Assembly: GCA_014529385.2 (NCBI GenBank)
Contig: CM043960.1
Coordinates: 70,805,410 to 70,869,409, forward strand
DNA length: 64,000 bases
Reading direction: 5' to 3'
DNA from: Adiantum capillus-veneris
Taxonomy: Eukaryota; Streptophyta; Polypodiopsida; Polypodiales; Pteridaceae
Shown: positions 45,862 to 57,227 of the stretch, piece by piece
Layout of the letters: the number at the start of each line of letters is the position of its first letter
How positions within the stretch are numbered: position 1 is the stretch's first letter
The notes under the pieces: model-generated
Database searches by the model: none
What the model was told of the DNA's origin: nothing
Seen by the model: the letters and a program-made list of their open reading frames with translations, nothing else
Translations under genes and position numbers: made by a program

Positions 45862-46017
45862 TGCTAAGTATGGAGTTTGATTTACCCCTTGTAATTTTTT
45901 GTGTTAAAAACGCACATTTTTGAGGCCCCCGTAATGAGGAGAAACCTTCGTGCGTGAAGAAAAATCACTCACCAAAAACCAAAATCACTCTATTTAGCTA
46001 TGTCCTATTTCCTAACA
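45862..46017 (+). repeat. 5' LTR of copia element 1 (internally deleted)
   Basis: It matches the first 120 or so and last 30 or so bases of the 3' LTR; about 470 bp including the CT microsatellite are missing. Followed by AC and the primer site TGGTATTAGATC at 46020. Confidence 0.88.
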
Positions 46018-46090
46018 ACTGGTATTAGATCAAGGTTTGCTCGTAGCTAAAGTATCTCAAGGAAATGATTCCTTGAAATGAGTGGGAATA

Positions 46091-47211
46091 ATGGCGGAGG
46101 ATGTGAATCTCAAGATTGAGAAGTTCAATGGCAAAACATACCAACATTGGAAGATGCAGATTGAAGACTATCTCTACTAGAAGGACCTTTATTTTCCACT
46201 AGACAGTCTTGCAAACAAGCTTGCAACAATGGCGGATGAAGCATGAATTGTCCTTGACGAAAAGGCATTAGGAACAATCCAGCTAATCTTTGCGTCAACG
46301 GGGGCCTTCAACGTTTTGGAGATGAAGACCACGAAGGACTTGATGGAGTCACTTGATGGCCTCTACGAGAAACCATCGGTATCCAATAAGGTATTTCTCA
46401 TGAACCGCTTTTTCAATCTAAAGATGGTAGAGAATGGTTCCGCTGCAGAACACCTAAATGACTTTAACACCAATATAAGTCGGTGAAAATCAATTTTGAT
46501 GATGAAGTGAAAGCTCTCTTTATAATATCGTCTCTACCAGATAGTTGGGACAGCTTTGTGATGGATGTAAGTAATTCTATCTCTGGCACAAATACTCTTA
46601 AGTTTGATGATGTTGTGGGTGTTCTCCTGAGCGAGGAAATGCGAAGGAGAAGCACAGGAGAATCATCGAGTGCTGGATTGTCAGTGGAAACAAGAGGATG
46701 GCCTAAGGAAAGGTTCAAAAACCAAAAGGGTCATGATCGCTCAAGGTAGAGCATGTCACGCACAAAGTCAGTTCTTAAATGTTGGAACTATGGCAAGAAG
46801 GGCCACGTGAAGAAGGATTACTGGTCCAAGAAGAAGAAGGAGTTGGATTCTCAAGACAACAAGCCAACATCAAAGGCCAATGTGGGAGGTAAAGTAGAGC
46901 AAGATGCTCTAATTCTCTCATTAGACAATGTGTCTAATTCCTGGATAGTAGATTTTGGGGCTTCATTCCATGCAACACTGCACAAGCAGCATTTCCAAGA
47001 TTACACCAAGGTAATTTTTGGAGTTGGATTCTCAAGACAACAAGCCAACAAGAAGAAGAAGGATTTGGATTCTCAGGACAACAAGCCAACATCAAAGGCC
47101 AATGTGGCAGGTAAAGTAGAGCAAGATGCTCTAATTCTCTCATTAGACAATGTGTCTAATTCCTGGATAGTAGATTTCGAGGCTTCATTCCATGCAACAC
47201 CGCACAAGTAG
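46091..47211 (+). pseudogene. Copia gag and protease region with tandem duplication
   Basis: ATG at 46091: MAEDVNLKIEKFNGKTYQHW is the classic start of copia gag. Stops and a frameshift near 46480 follow; SSLPDSWDSFVMDVS and the knuckle CWNYGKKGHVKKDYW (second and last Cys lost, both Tyr) come next. Then a segment of about 170 bp, with NNKPTSKANV-like linker, VEQDALILSLDNVSNSWIVD and the protease active site, is present twice (46831-47005 and 47051-47215). The active site reads D-F-G-A-S in one copy and D-F-E-A-S in the other instead of D-S-G-A-S. Gag and protease are both non-functional. Confidence 0.85.
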
Positions 47212-48450
47212 ATTGACAAGATTACCAAAGGTAATTTTTGGTATGTATACTTGGGAGATAATGAAGCTTGTGAAATTGTCGGCAAAGGTATAGTTTGTGT
47301 AATAACCACTGACGGAAATGAATGGAAGCTTAAAGATGTTAGTCATGTTCCTTCTCTTCATAAAAATTTATTCTCTACAGGACAATTGGATGATGAAGGT
47401 CACAACATTGCATTCGGATGGCAAGCGTTGGAAGATCTCAAAGGGATCTTTGTTGGTTTCCAAAGGAGAAAAGGTTGGTACACTTTACTTGTGTACTTCT
47501 AGCATGCAACGGCCTTCAACTTATGCAACGGCTGTAGAAGTTGATAGTGCGGTGTGGTACTATCAGCTTATCCATATGAGTGCCAAAGGAATGCAAATCC
47601 TTCAATCAAAGAAGCTTCTATCAGGTTTGAAAGAAGTGGACTTAGAGTTCTGTGAAGATTGTGTTTATGGTAAACAAAAGGGGGTAAAATTTCAAAAAAC
47701 AAAAAATGAAAGAAAAAATATAAAACTTGAGTTAGTTCATTCTGATGTTTGGGGTCCTACAAGTACACCATCACTTGGTGGATCATTGTACTATGTAACA
47801 TTCATAGACGATGCGTCTAGGAAAACATGAGTTTATGTAATGAAGGATAAATCACATGTGTTTTTCATATTTCAAAGGTGGAAAGCCTTTGTGGAGAATG
47901 AAACAGTTACCAAGGTTAAATGCCTCAAATCCGACAATGGAGGTAAGTATTTCAGCCAAGATTTTGAAATCTTTTGTGCTAGCAATGGAATTCAGAGGCA
48001 AAGGACAACCCCAAGGATACCTCAAAAAAATGGCATTTTTGAAAGGATGAACAAACAATCATGGAGCGAGCACAAATCATGCGGCTACATGCAGGCCTAC
48101 CGCTTGAGCTTTGGGTATAAGCAGTAAGTAGGTATGTGTATTTAATCAACCAGGCACCCTCAACAGCATTGGATAGGGGAGTTCTAGAGGAGGCATGGAA
48201 AATCGGTGAATTATGCCACATAGATAGAAGCCTAAGATCAAAGCGAGATGCAAAGTCCAAAAAGTGTTTCTTCATTGGCTATGGTGAAGGTGACTTTGGG
48301 TATCACCTATGGAATCCTAAAGATGGTAAAATATTTAGAAGTAGGGATGTAACTTTCAATGAAAAACATTATGTACAAAGATTACTTGGAAAGAAAACAA
48401 ACAAAATAAGCAAGTGATGAGTACATGGTGCTTGAGGATGGTGAAGACCT
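47212..48450 (+). pseudogene. Copia integrase, broken
   Basis: KLKDVSHVPSLHKNLFSTGQL (protease/IN linker) leads, after a frameshift, to the GAG-pre-integrase zinc finger (LIHMSAKGMQIL, FCEDCVYGKQ). The catalytic core has ELVHSDVWGPT (first Asp), a stop at 47828, CLKSDNGGKYF (second Asp) and RIPQKNGIFERMN (Glu). After about 48125 coding continues in other frames to CFFIGYGEGDFGYHLWNP. The D,D,E residues survive, but several frames do not. Confidence 0.85.
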
Positions 48451-48455
48451 AGGGA

Positions 48456-49660
48456 GTGCAAACAGTGACAACGTACAACAACGTCAACAAAATGAGGAGC
48501 CTCACCCAAAGATCTACAAGAGCAAGTAGACCTCCAAAAAGGTTTATTCCTTCCTTCAACCATCTCTTGATCTCAAATTCTGGAGAGATGGAATCATACG
48601 AGAAAGCTATGCAACACAAATCCAAAGAAGAATGGACAAACAACATGCATGTGGAGATGGACTCATTACATCACAACCAAACATGGGAGTTGGTTGAGTT
48701 ACCTAAAGGTAAGCAGGCACTTCAAAACAAATGGGTGTTTAAGCTGGAGAAAGAAGAAGGTGGGAAGAAAAGGTGCAAGTCTAGGCTTGTGGTAAAAGGG
48801 TTTTCTCAAAAGAAAGGTATTGACTTCAATGAAATATTTTCTCCTATTGTAAAAATGAACTCAATTAGGCTTGTCTTAAGCCTTGTGGTTGCTCATGATT
48901 TAAATATTGATCAAATGGATGTAAATACAACATTCCCTTACGGAGACTTAGAGGAGAAAAATACATAATTCAACCAAAGGGATATGAAGTAAAAGGTAAG
49001 GAGAAAATGGTTTGCAGATTAAAGAAGAGCTTGTATGGTTTAAAGCAACCATCAAGATAATTGTACTTGAAGTTTGATCGATGGATGTTGGATCATGGAT
49101 TCACAAGATGCAACTCTGATCATTGCGTCTACACAAAGAATTTGGGAGATGGGAAGTTCATCATCCTAATGTTGTATATTGAATACATGCTGATTTCAAG
49201 TGCTAACATGTAGGTCTTCAAAGACCTAAAAGAGAAGCTTTCTAAATCTTTTTCAATGAAAGATTTAGGTGCTGCAAAGAGGATACTTGGTATGAAGATA
49301 TCAAGGGATAGGACGAAGAAGAAATAAAGCTATCTCAAGAGGATTACATCAAGAAGGTACTAGAAAGGTTTGCAATGCAAAATACGAAAACGGTTTCTAC
49401 ACCTTTGGCTGGTCACTTTAAACTAACCAAAGATATGTGTCCAAAGATAGAAGAGAAGATAGCCTATATGTCTAAAGTTCCATATGCTGTAGTAGTAGGT
49501 TCTCTTATGTATGCTATGGTATGGACAAGGCCAGACATTGCACATGCAGTGGGAGTTGTAAGTAGGTTCATGGACAACCCAGGTAAAGAGCACTGACAAG
49601 CTGTGAAGTGGATACTTATGTATCTGAAAGGGACAACAACAAATGCTTTGTATTTTGGAG
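48456..49660 (+). pseudogene. Copia reverse transcriptase, catalytic box lost
   Basis: RPPKRFIPSFNHLLIS and TWELVELPKGKQALQNKWVF open the domain; GFSQKKGIDFNEIFSPIVKM, MDVNTTF and, in another frame, SLYGLKQPS follow. The catalytic YVDD box has become Y-I-E-Y (49175-49186), so both Asp residues are gone. SMKDLGAAKRILGM and PYAVVVGSLMYAMVWTRPD end the domain. At least four stops or frameshifts. Confidence 0.85.
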
Positions 49661-50140
49661 GAACTGATAATTTTCTTCAAGGGTATGCTGATGCAAATAT
49701 GGCAAGTGACAAAGATACTTGAAGGAGCACTATTGACTATGTCTTCACAGTTGGAGGCACAACAGTAGGTTGGGCTTCAAAGCTACAGAAAGTGGTCTCA
49801 CTTTCTTCCACGGAAGCAGAGTATGTAGCAATGACAGAGGCAAAAAAACAAATTCCGTGGATTCATAGATTCTTAGAAGAGCTTGGATTCAAACAAGAGA
49901 ATTGTGTCTTGTACAGTGATAGCCAAAGCGCTATCCATTTTGCAAAGAACTCGGCCTTTCATTAAAGGACAAAGTACATTGAGGCGAGATATCACTTCAT
50001 ACGCACAATTTTGGAAGAGGGACAGCTAAAGCTAGGAAAGGTGCATACAAGTTAAAATCCTACAGACATGTTTACAAAGGTGGTCAAAAAGGAGAAGTTG
50101 AGCTTTCGCTCATCTTCAACTGGCATTCAAGGATAAGAAG
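49661..50140 (+). pseudogene. Copia RNase H, broken
   Basis: Translation gives YADANMASDKDT, a stop, STIDYVFTVGGTTVGW, SLSSTEAEYVAMTEA (STEAEY motif), LYSDSQSAIHFAKN, then a stop, RTKYIEARYHFIR and NPTDMFTKVV. Stops inside three conserved blocks. Confidence 0.8.
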
Positions 50141-50196
50141 CTAGGATGGAAAGCAGTCATAGGTTTGGTTTGGAGATCAATCTTCAAGTGGGAGAT

Positions 50197-50656
50197 TGTT
50201 AAGTATGGAGTCTGATTTACCCCTTGTTTTTTTTGTGTTAAAAACACACATTTGTAAGGCCCCTGTTATGAGGAGAAGCCATCCTGCATGAAAAAAAATC
50301 ACTCGCCAGAAACCAAAATTTTCACTACCAGTCTTGAGAAAATCTTGAGATGTCTTTGCCGGAATTGTATGGCCAGATGGTGCCCAGAAAGTGGTCGGAA
50401 AATGTCCGGTTGGTTGGTCGGTAGGCCGGTGGCCGGTAGTCAATGGCCGATGGCCAAATTCAAATCGGACTTGTCTTCTCAAGGGCGTTCACACATGGGC
50501 ACATGGGAGGTGGTGAGTTCATGAGAGTGAAGCAAGGCGGGAGATCTATTAAGGGTATAATCCCTTTGTAACCTACTTCTGGTTTGAAGTACTAAAGCCA
50601 TTGAGTGGCTTCTTTCCCATGGATGTAGGCCACATTGGGTGAACCACGTATATTGT

Positions 50657-50740
<84 letters not shown>

Positions 50741-50821
50741 ATCTCTCGTGTGTGAAAATTTGTCATTCCATATTAACTAAGATACTCAAATATCTATTTA
50801 GCTGCATCCTATTTCCTAACA
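50197..50821 (+). repeat. 3' LTR of copia element 1
   Basis: 625 bp, preceded by the purine tract AGTGGGAGA. It contains a CT microsatellite (50658-50738). Frames on either strand across that run encode only dipeptide repeats. Confidence 0.9.
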
Positions 50822-51448
50822 ATATTTCCATATGCTCTTGTTCGTTATAGCAAAAGGCCTATGTTGGTCTTTAAGCTTTGGAATGGAGGTCACCTTGAGC
50901 AGTGGAATCAAGCATGTCATCATGATGGAAGCAAGCCTACAATCAGAGAGTTTCCGCACACATCTGGAACTGTACAATAGTTCATAGACACCATTTTGCC
51001 AATCTGCATCGCTCTTCTGCAGACAATGAAATTCGTGCATAGTCACAATGTCATTCACAACGATCTACACACTAGAAATATTCTACTACATTTTGGCAAG
51101 CGAGGAGTGTATGATGGGATTGCGGACTGTGGACAAAGTACACCATCAACATTTCCCAAGCTGCCAAATCTCAACCCTCAAACTAGAGCTCAATTTGAGC
51201 GAGATTATCCATGGATTGTCCTTGAAAATATCAGCACCAATCCTCCTCCTTTCATGGAAGCATCTGAGATATATAGTCTCTCATATATTCTTAATCGCTT
51301 GGTTGCATGTATTCCAGAGCCCTCTGAGGTTCTCAAGTGTGAATTTTTACAAAATGTCAACAAACATCTCGCCACTGGAAAATTCTCCAAACCCTTAGAT
51401 AGGCTTAAAATATGGGATTTTAAGCCTTTGTTTGAATGGAGCCCATAA

Positions 51449-51836
51449 TGTTGGCTATCATGTTGTAACCAAATTTGGCTTGATTCCTGTTGATGATTAG
51501 ACCAGTAATAATATTTTTTTCTATTAATGGTGTGCAATGTGTGGTGATATTTCAAAGTAGATAATTTACTCGTATTTTCAGTTATGTCTTTAAAGTTCTT
51601 CAAGTTAGGGTTTTAAAACTTGAAATACAACAGCCTAATGATCCTTTGCTTAATCACGCATTCACACAAAACATTTACAAAGAGGAAGATTCGGGTGGCT
51701 CAAGGAGATCTTAGTGCTTTGGCTGCATCCCAAGAGGACAAACCAGAACTTCAAGGGGAGCCATTGAATTAAAGGCAATGCAGACAGCTATGCCCAAATC
51801 ATTTTGTATGTAATACATTATTTTGAGTTAGTGGAA
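51449..51836. other. No gene seen
   Basis: AT-rich sequence following the stop of the kinase-like pseudogene; probably its former 3' UTR. Confidence 0.4.
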
Positions 51837-52336
51837 ATGCTAAGGCTTCCGCTCCCTTGAATGTTTCAAATTTGCAACACATTGTCCTTGCGAGAAACAT
51901 CCTTTCAAGATTTATTCAAGTTCACAGATCGCCACCAAATAATAATCAAGTGGCAATTTACTTTGCGCAACAATGCTATTGTTATTATGTATTGCGGGTC
52001 AAAGTAGATTGGAACGATTATCCCACTGGAGGAGGCATCGACAAAGGACGCCCAATCAAGAAGATACATGCATGGGAGGCCAATCAAGAAGACCCTCCTT
52101 GCAAAAGAGGTTACACATATTTGCTCGAAGAAACTGTAGTCGATTTGGCAAGTCAAGCCCCAGGCATGCTGCGCGCTCGTATAGCAGAGCTAGAAAGAAA
52201 GTTGGCATGGTACCAGGCAAGATATGGGCATGTAATTGAAGAAGAGATAGGCAATGCGGGTCCAAGTGATTCATTCGGCAATTCACAATTTTGTGTATTC
52301 GATCTTTTAGGGGATACAGCCCATGATTTAAATTAA
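51837..52336 (+). CDS. Unknown ORF, partial or non-canonical start
   Basis: An open frame of at least 160 codons ends at TAA 52334-52336, with no in-frame ATG near its start. The product has SRFIQVHRSPPNNNQVAIYF, a YYVLRVKVDWNDYP block, HAWEANQEDPPC and a short amphipathic segment (MLRARIAELERKLAWYQARY) likely to form a coiled coil. Composition is protein-like and no TE motif is recognised. It lies about 400 bp after the kinase-like pseudogene on the same strand and could be an exon of it or of another gene; this is not decidable from the sequence. Confidence 0.4.
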
Positions 52337-52527
52337 ATCTCCCAAGCTCTTTTTGTATCTTAAATCTCAAGATTTGTAACTAAAACGTCTTTTTGATATG
52401 TAAATCTCTACTTTTTGGAACAAATGAACATGTCGGATGTTGCTACAATTGTGTAAGTTTTATTCTCTCTCCCTCCCTCTTTTCAACAATGATAGAAAGA
52501 AGATGGAGACAAAGAGAGACAATGAGT

Positions 52528-52530
<3 letters not shown>

Positions 52531-52567
<37 letters not shown>
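52531..52567. repeat. Microsatellite (GA)n
   Basis: About 18 GA units. Confidence 0.95.
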
Positions 52568-52571
<4 letters not shown>

Positions 52572-52624
52572 GGAGCTAAACTCCACACAGCTTTCGTATT
52601 ACAAAGTTAATTGAGAATATAGTA

Positions 52625-54011
52625 CAAACTTTATAGCTCATCCGTCCCCTCAATCATAGGCACCATGTCATCAATTTCTTTGACATTTGAACATTTGGGA
52701 TCAATGTCTTCTGGGTTCGATTCCATTTCATCATCGAAGTTGAGCTCATTTGCAATTGCTTTGTGTGTTTGAAAGCGTCCGAAGCTTTCTTTAGTGGCAT
52801 GTGTGGCTAACTTTGTTGGCTTATGAATAAGTCCCATGTTACAAAATACATACACCAAGTCCATAGCTCATTTAGGACGTAATTGATTTTGTTTTTTAGC
52901 ATGCACAAAAGAAAATGAAGAACAATTTCTTTTGCAGCTACTACTTAAGGCGGAAGCAAACAATACTCTCACACCCACATGTTGAAGTTTCACTTTCTCT
53001 CCGCCGTACTCTTTCCACCAAACTGGTGCACTCATCGTCTTGATAGCATCTATATGTCAAAGATCTTCAAACATTCCTTCGTTTCTAGTATAGGCCTTTT
53101 TGTGTGTGTATGCCACATGTCCATCCACATTGCCTTATAGTTGGGCACACACTTTCTTGAAATCACTGATCACTTCATTTTTTAAAGATTGATCGTGCAT
53201 TTGGAACTTGGGATCTAAGACGAACCCTGCTCCATGTAAAGGAGTATGCAGTTGCTCCCATAGTCTTTTGACAAACAACATCATCATGGATTTCTCTTTT
53301 CCTACATAAGATGTACAGTCTTTTAACTTGCGAGAGGCTTCATGCATGTACCAGTAAACCGTCCAAAGAGAGAGGCTTCTTTGTCCACTAATCGTATCAT
53401 GTGAGTGAAGGGTCCCGTGATAGTAACAATTTTGTCTACATTTCTCCAAAAAATAGAAGAGTTTACAAGCTGATAGCATTTGGAAGCAACAGGTTCATAC
53501 TTGGGATATTTATCAAGCAAATGTCCCATCTTCTATCTGCCACTATTTCAACAAGGGTTGCTTTAACCTGTTGTAGTGTAGAGAGAACGTAATACGCTGT
53601 CGCAAAACAGGTCACACAAAAAATCTGTAATTTTTTTGTTGGGGACTTTGTTCTATATAAAGCGTAATAAAATGAGTGCTCTCTTATAAACTTCACCAAG
53701 TGGTTTGCATCTTGAAGAGTTTGCTTAATAGAAGGAACGTTTCCAGAGTCCATTAAGATCAGATTGAGAGTGTGAGCAGCACATGGAACCCATGTAACCT
53801 CTGGATACTTTGATTCAATTGCTTTATTAACTGCTTTGTAGTTAGATGCATTATCTATGACAATGGCTATCAGATTTTTAGGTCCCCATGCTCTTCTGAT
53901 CCAACGCTCATATACACCAGCAAGATATCCACTAGTTGTCTCTTTCAAGGATGTGTCGATCGCTTCAAGAAAGAGGGAACCTCTTGGACAAATCAACATC
54001 ACATTAATCAA
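52625..54011 (-). pseudogene. hAT-superfamily transposase, broken
   Basis: The minus strand from 54011 reads a DUF659/hAT core: VMLICPRGSLFLEAIDTS, KNLIAIVIDNASNYKAVNKA (second Asp region), YPEVTWVPCAAHTLNLILMD (CxxH motif) and FVTCFATAYYVL-like text; after a frameshift at about 53470, MLFVKRLWEQLHTPLHGAGF and LDPKFQ. The C-terminal hAT dimerisation region is clear: VWWKEYGGEKVKLQ, ASALSSSCKRNCSSFSFVHA, a stop at about 52867, then DLVYVFCNMGLI. The N-terminal BED zinc finger is not found. Terminal inverted repeats were not identified. The frameshift and stops make it dead. Confidence 0.85.
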
Positions 54012-54384
54012 TGGTTTCTTTTGACAATTTGTCCAACCATATCACACACACATACACACAAACACAGATGTCACACCTCGCCCTGGAAAACCTCGTGAGA
54101 CATAGATACAACTCTCTTTTGTTTTCCCAAGTTGCCCCATGTCCCTTCAGTTTCGTCCTTCCTTGCTCTGATGTTGCCCCCCTCCTCAAAAAAATTTGCA
54201 AGTAGTTTGCCTATTACCCTCACCTACAGGCTTCATAAAATTAAAACTCTGGCACAATATACAATAGGAGCTTCCAACAGCTCTACAAAATACCTACAAC
54301 TCAAAGTGAGTAGCAAGAAGTCCTGCAGTCTAAGTGACTCACAATGGAGAGACCTCCACATAGCATTGACCAAAAGATTGTAGA
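54012..54384. other. No gene seen
   Basis: Flank between the hAT remnant and the next LTR; the left border of that LTR is uncertain and could lie in here. Confidence 0.4.
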
Positions 54385-55935
54385 TGGAAATGGTGCACAA
54401 AGTTCTCTCTAGTGCTGGGGATGCTATGGATGCAGTATGCATGTGGGCTCATAAGCTAGCTAAAACCGACAGACAACGCAAAAATATGAAAATAAAATTG
54501 AACAAAGAACTAAACAATGAACAAGAATTAAACAACAGACAGCTGATAACCACAAGCCCTCCAAGGCAGCACCCTGTACATAACAAATGACCATACAAGA
54601 CTAGTCTGGTTGCATCCAACTCTGCCCAGTCCACGATTACACAACAAGGTACAATGGGGATGTAGAGGCTACGGTGCAATGGAGAGGGTGTAGTGGGTGC
54701 AACACTAAAAACCACAATGTAACCAGGCCACATAACTACAAGGCTCACATGCCCAAATCCGCAGACAACCAAGGTGAAGTGCTCGAAGGCTAGTGCCCAA
54801 GAGTATAAGGTGGTTTAAGGCAATGGCAAGACTATGGAAAGACTCACAAAACACTGGCTAGACTCTCAAGAATTGTAGCTATATATATACACGAGACAAG
54901 GACATTGCAGGGCCACCATATATCTGCTCTGCTACCGGAAACATCTAGCCAAGTCAACTCATGGCAGCTACAATTATCTGCTAGCGGTGGCCTAGTAAAG
55001 CCACTAGTGAGTCGAGCCATTAGTCTCTTTGGACGGCCTAGCCTGCTGGCGCTGGTCCACTATCGCCTCAGCTACTATAGGATTGTTTTCGAGTAGCTCT
55101 TGCATTAGGGAAAATTTGGACTCACAAAGGGGCCTTATAAGGAGTTTGACTTCCTCTCTCATGTCCAAAACAGGCGTGCAGTAAACTTTTTGCAAATCAA
55201 CTCTAAACTTGGCAGAGATTTGGAAGTTAGAATGTACTCTTCAAGCTCTTTCTATTGATATATAGCATCCCACGAGATTCCTCATATTTTGAAAGATTAT
55301 ATTTTTGATTCTCTAGATTCTAGACGGAGTTGTCACATCACAAGAGAATCAAAAATAGAATCTTTCAAAATATGAGGAATCTCATGGCGTGCTATATATC
55401 AATAGAAAGAGCTTGAAGAGTAGATACTAACTGTCAAATCTCCGCCAAGTTTAGAGTTGATTTGTAAAAAAAAAAAATTACTGCACGCCCGTTTTGGACA
55501 TGAGAGAGGAAGTCAAACTCCTTATAAGGCCCCTTTGTGAGTCCAAATTTTCCCTAATGAATGATCTAAAAGGGGCAGCCATCGGCTAGCAAGACTCTGG
55601 ATGGTGAGTTTGGGCCACTAGTCAGTTGGATGGCCACTGGACGGCCTACCCTGGTCCACTATCACCTCGGCAACTAAATAAGTGTTGTCTAGTATCTCCT
55701 GAATGCTCTAAAAGGGGTGGCCATCGGCTTTCCACACTCTGGATGGTGAAAGCTACCTCTCTAGGCAAGGTGGTATGAGCCCCATTGTGGCTCATACCAC
55801 CTTGGGCACGTGCCCGTGTGGGCAGTCCAAGTGTGCCTAGGCACCGGGATGAAGTATGTTCCAACTGGAAGATGGTGTCCTCTAGAGAACGTCCTCTAAG
55901 GTGTCCATGTAAGTTGAATAATGTGCAGATACCCG
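54385..55935 (-). repeat. Left (3') LTR of the minus-strand element
   Basis: Matches 62745-63715 in two blocks separated by the 455-bp hairpin at 55104. Moderately diverged, so an older insertion. Confidence 0.7.
55104..55558. mobile_element. Foldback MITE with arms over 200 bp
   Basis: Left arm 55104-55314 (ATTAGGGAAAATTTGGACTC..) is the near-exact reverse complement of right arm 55343-55558 (..GAGTCCAAATTTTCCCTAAT), with a 28-bp loop. The uninterrupted site is visible in the other LTR near 63478 (TAGCTCCTGCATGCTCTG), so it is a true insertion. The target duplication seems to be about 4 bp (GCAT against GAAT), not fully clear. No ORF. A transcript would fold into one long hairpin. Confidence 0.9.
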
Positions 55936-55940
55936 CCATT

Positions 55941-56132
55941 TGTTGGGGTATAAAGCCTAATGTGGTCGCCCAGGTAAGTGGGCGGGCCGCCAGGTATGTA
56001 CACATATTCTTTTATAAAAACTTAATAAGAACTCACTATGCTCTACACATTACAGTAGAGCGAGTTCACCATATTGTCGTACTCTTCTTCTCGCACTCTC
56101 TCTCGCGTCGCACTTCCGCTCGTACTCCTTCA
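55941..56132 (+). repeat. 5' LTR of copia element 2
   Basis: TGTTGGGGTATAAAG to ACTCCTTCA; short LTR typical of copia elements. TATAAA at 55950 is too near the start to be the obvious promoter; TTTATAAAAAC near 56010 is another candidate. Confidence 0.95.
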
Positions 56133-56134
56133 AC

Positions 56135-56146
56135 TGGTATCAGAGC
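56135..56146 (+). other. Primer-binding site, tRNA-iMet
   Basis: TGGTATCAGAGC, perfect, two bases after the LTR. Confidence 0.93.
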
Positions 56147-57227
56147 TCAGATCGAGGCTCGAGGCAGCATTTGCAGGTAGCCACAGTCACCTGCTCAGAT
56201 TGGAGTGAGATTCGACAGGCGAAGACATGGCCCCAATTCCTGTGGGAAGACTCGAACAGCTCAGTGTACTCAGAATTTCATTCTGAGGTCATCTCGGCCA
56301 CCGTTCGGCTTCAACAAAGATCTCCGCAAGCCATTTTCGACTACGGGTCTCGACGGGTGCAGATCCGACTCTGTAATTTTGGGGTTTCGGCCTACGACTG
56401 CAAGTGCTGAGGATATCTGCACTTCCAAAGTGCTGATTTGTGACTATCTATACAACGAAGGACGGCTTACAGTTCTTGGAGGTGTGTCACATACGACACG
56501 GGCGCACCTACACACAGACTGTAGGCGACATCCACCAGTTCATCAGGTAGTTTGTGTTTGCTGCTTGATATTCCAGATTTCATCCTGACATTGCAGGTAC
56601 TTCCACATGGGATGTATTGTTAGAGATGATGTATGTCTGTTGAGGGTTTGTTGGCTGTGAGTCACGCAGCAAACAACCGCCGCAGCGGTTACAACATACA
56701 GTGGGAAATTTGTGGATGTATGACTGTGTGGGAAGTCTATGTACTGTCAGATTTACTGCAGCCTTTGTTGAGGGTCGAGTGAGTTTTTATTGAGCTGGGG
56801 GATTCTCAAATGTTGAGATCCCTTCGGTGATACAGGTCTTGGAGCGATCCCTCGAGCACCCTTAGATAGGTAGCTAGGATGTATTGACTGTGAGTTAGAC
56901 AGTTGGGATTGCATCTTTGCTTTACTGCCGTTGAGGCATTGTCGCAGTCTATCATTACAGGACAGTGACAGAACAGTGACAGACAGTACAGGTGCAGGAC
57001 AGGTTTACCCACAGCTTACAGTGTTAGAGAGACAGTGGTTTTTTGAGCTGTTTTTGGTCTGTTTTTTAGTACATCAGAGCCATTTTACAAAGGAGACTGC
57101 CGAAATTTCTGCAAAATCTGAAGCTTTATTGGTTCATTTGACAGGTTGATATTGGTTCAGAGGTCAGTTTACAGGAGAAACTCTGCCGAATTTTTCCCAG
57201 GAAAGTAAACTACTGTGAAGCGTAGCT
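56147..57227 (+). other. Long leader of copia element 2
   Basis: About 1.1 kb between the primer site and the gag ATG; no credible gene. Several short frames only. Confidence 0.6.

Larger units (their letters stand above)
45862..50821 (+). mobile_element. Ty1/copia element, dead (4.96 kb)
   Basis: Target duplication ATATT on both sides (45857-45861 and 50822-50826). LTRs start TGCTAAG or TGTTAAG and end CCTAACA. The order gag, protease, integrase, RT, RNase H is copia-type. The 3' LTR is 625 bp, but the 5' LTR is only 156 bp because its middle is deleted. Numerous stops and frameshifts, a duplicated protease segment and loss of the RT catalytic Asp pair make it inactive. Confidence 0.93.
45180..51448 (+). 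pseudogene. Protein-kinase-like gene, broken by stops and a copia insertion
   Basis: Coding pieces 45200-45861 and 50827-51448 share one frame: the codon TTT spans the copia site and translation continues HRGMIF then PYALVRYSKRP. The left part holds a Lys/Arg linker (SSKRPRTEED) and a glycine loop, LGKGCFANVKQV (about 45692). The right part holds the catalytic loop VIHNDLHTRNILL (HxD with N in place of R), IADCGQS (D-C-G instead of D-F-G), PWIVLENI and EASEIYSLSYILNRL. In-frame stops at about 45325, 45503, 45782 and after GTVQ (about 50978) show it was already dead or had unseen introns. This HNDLH pattern is typical of divergent kinases. Substrate unknown. Confidence 0.7.
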
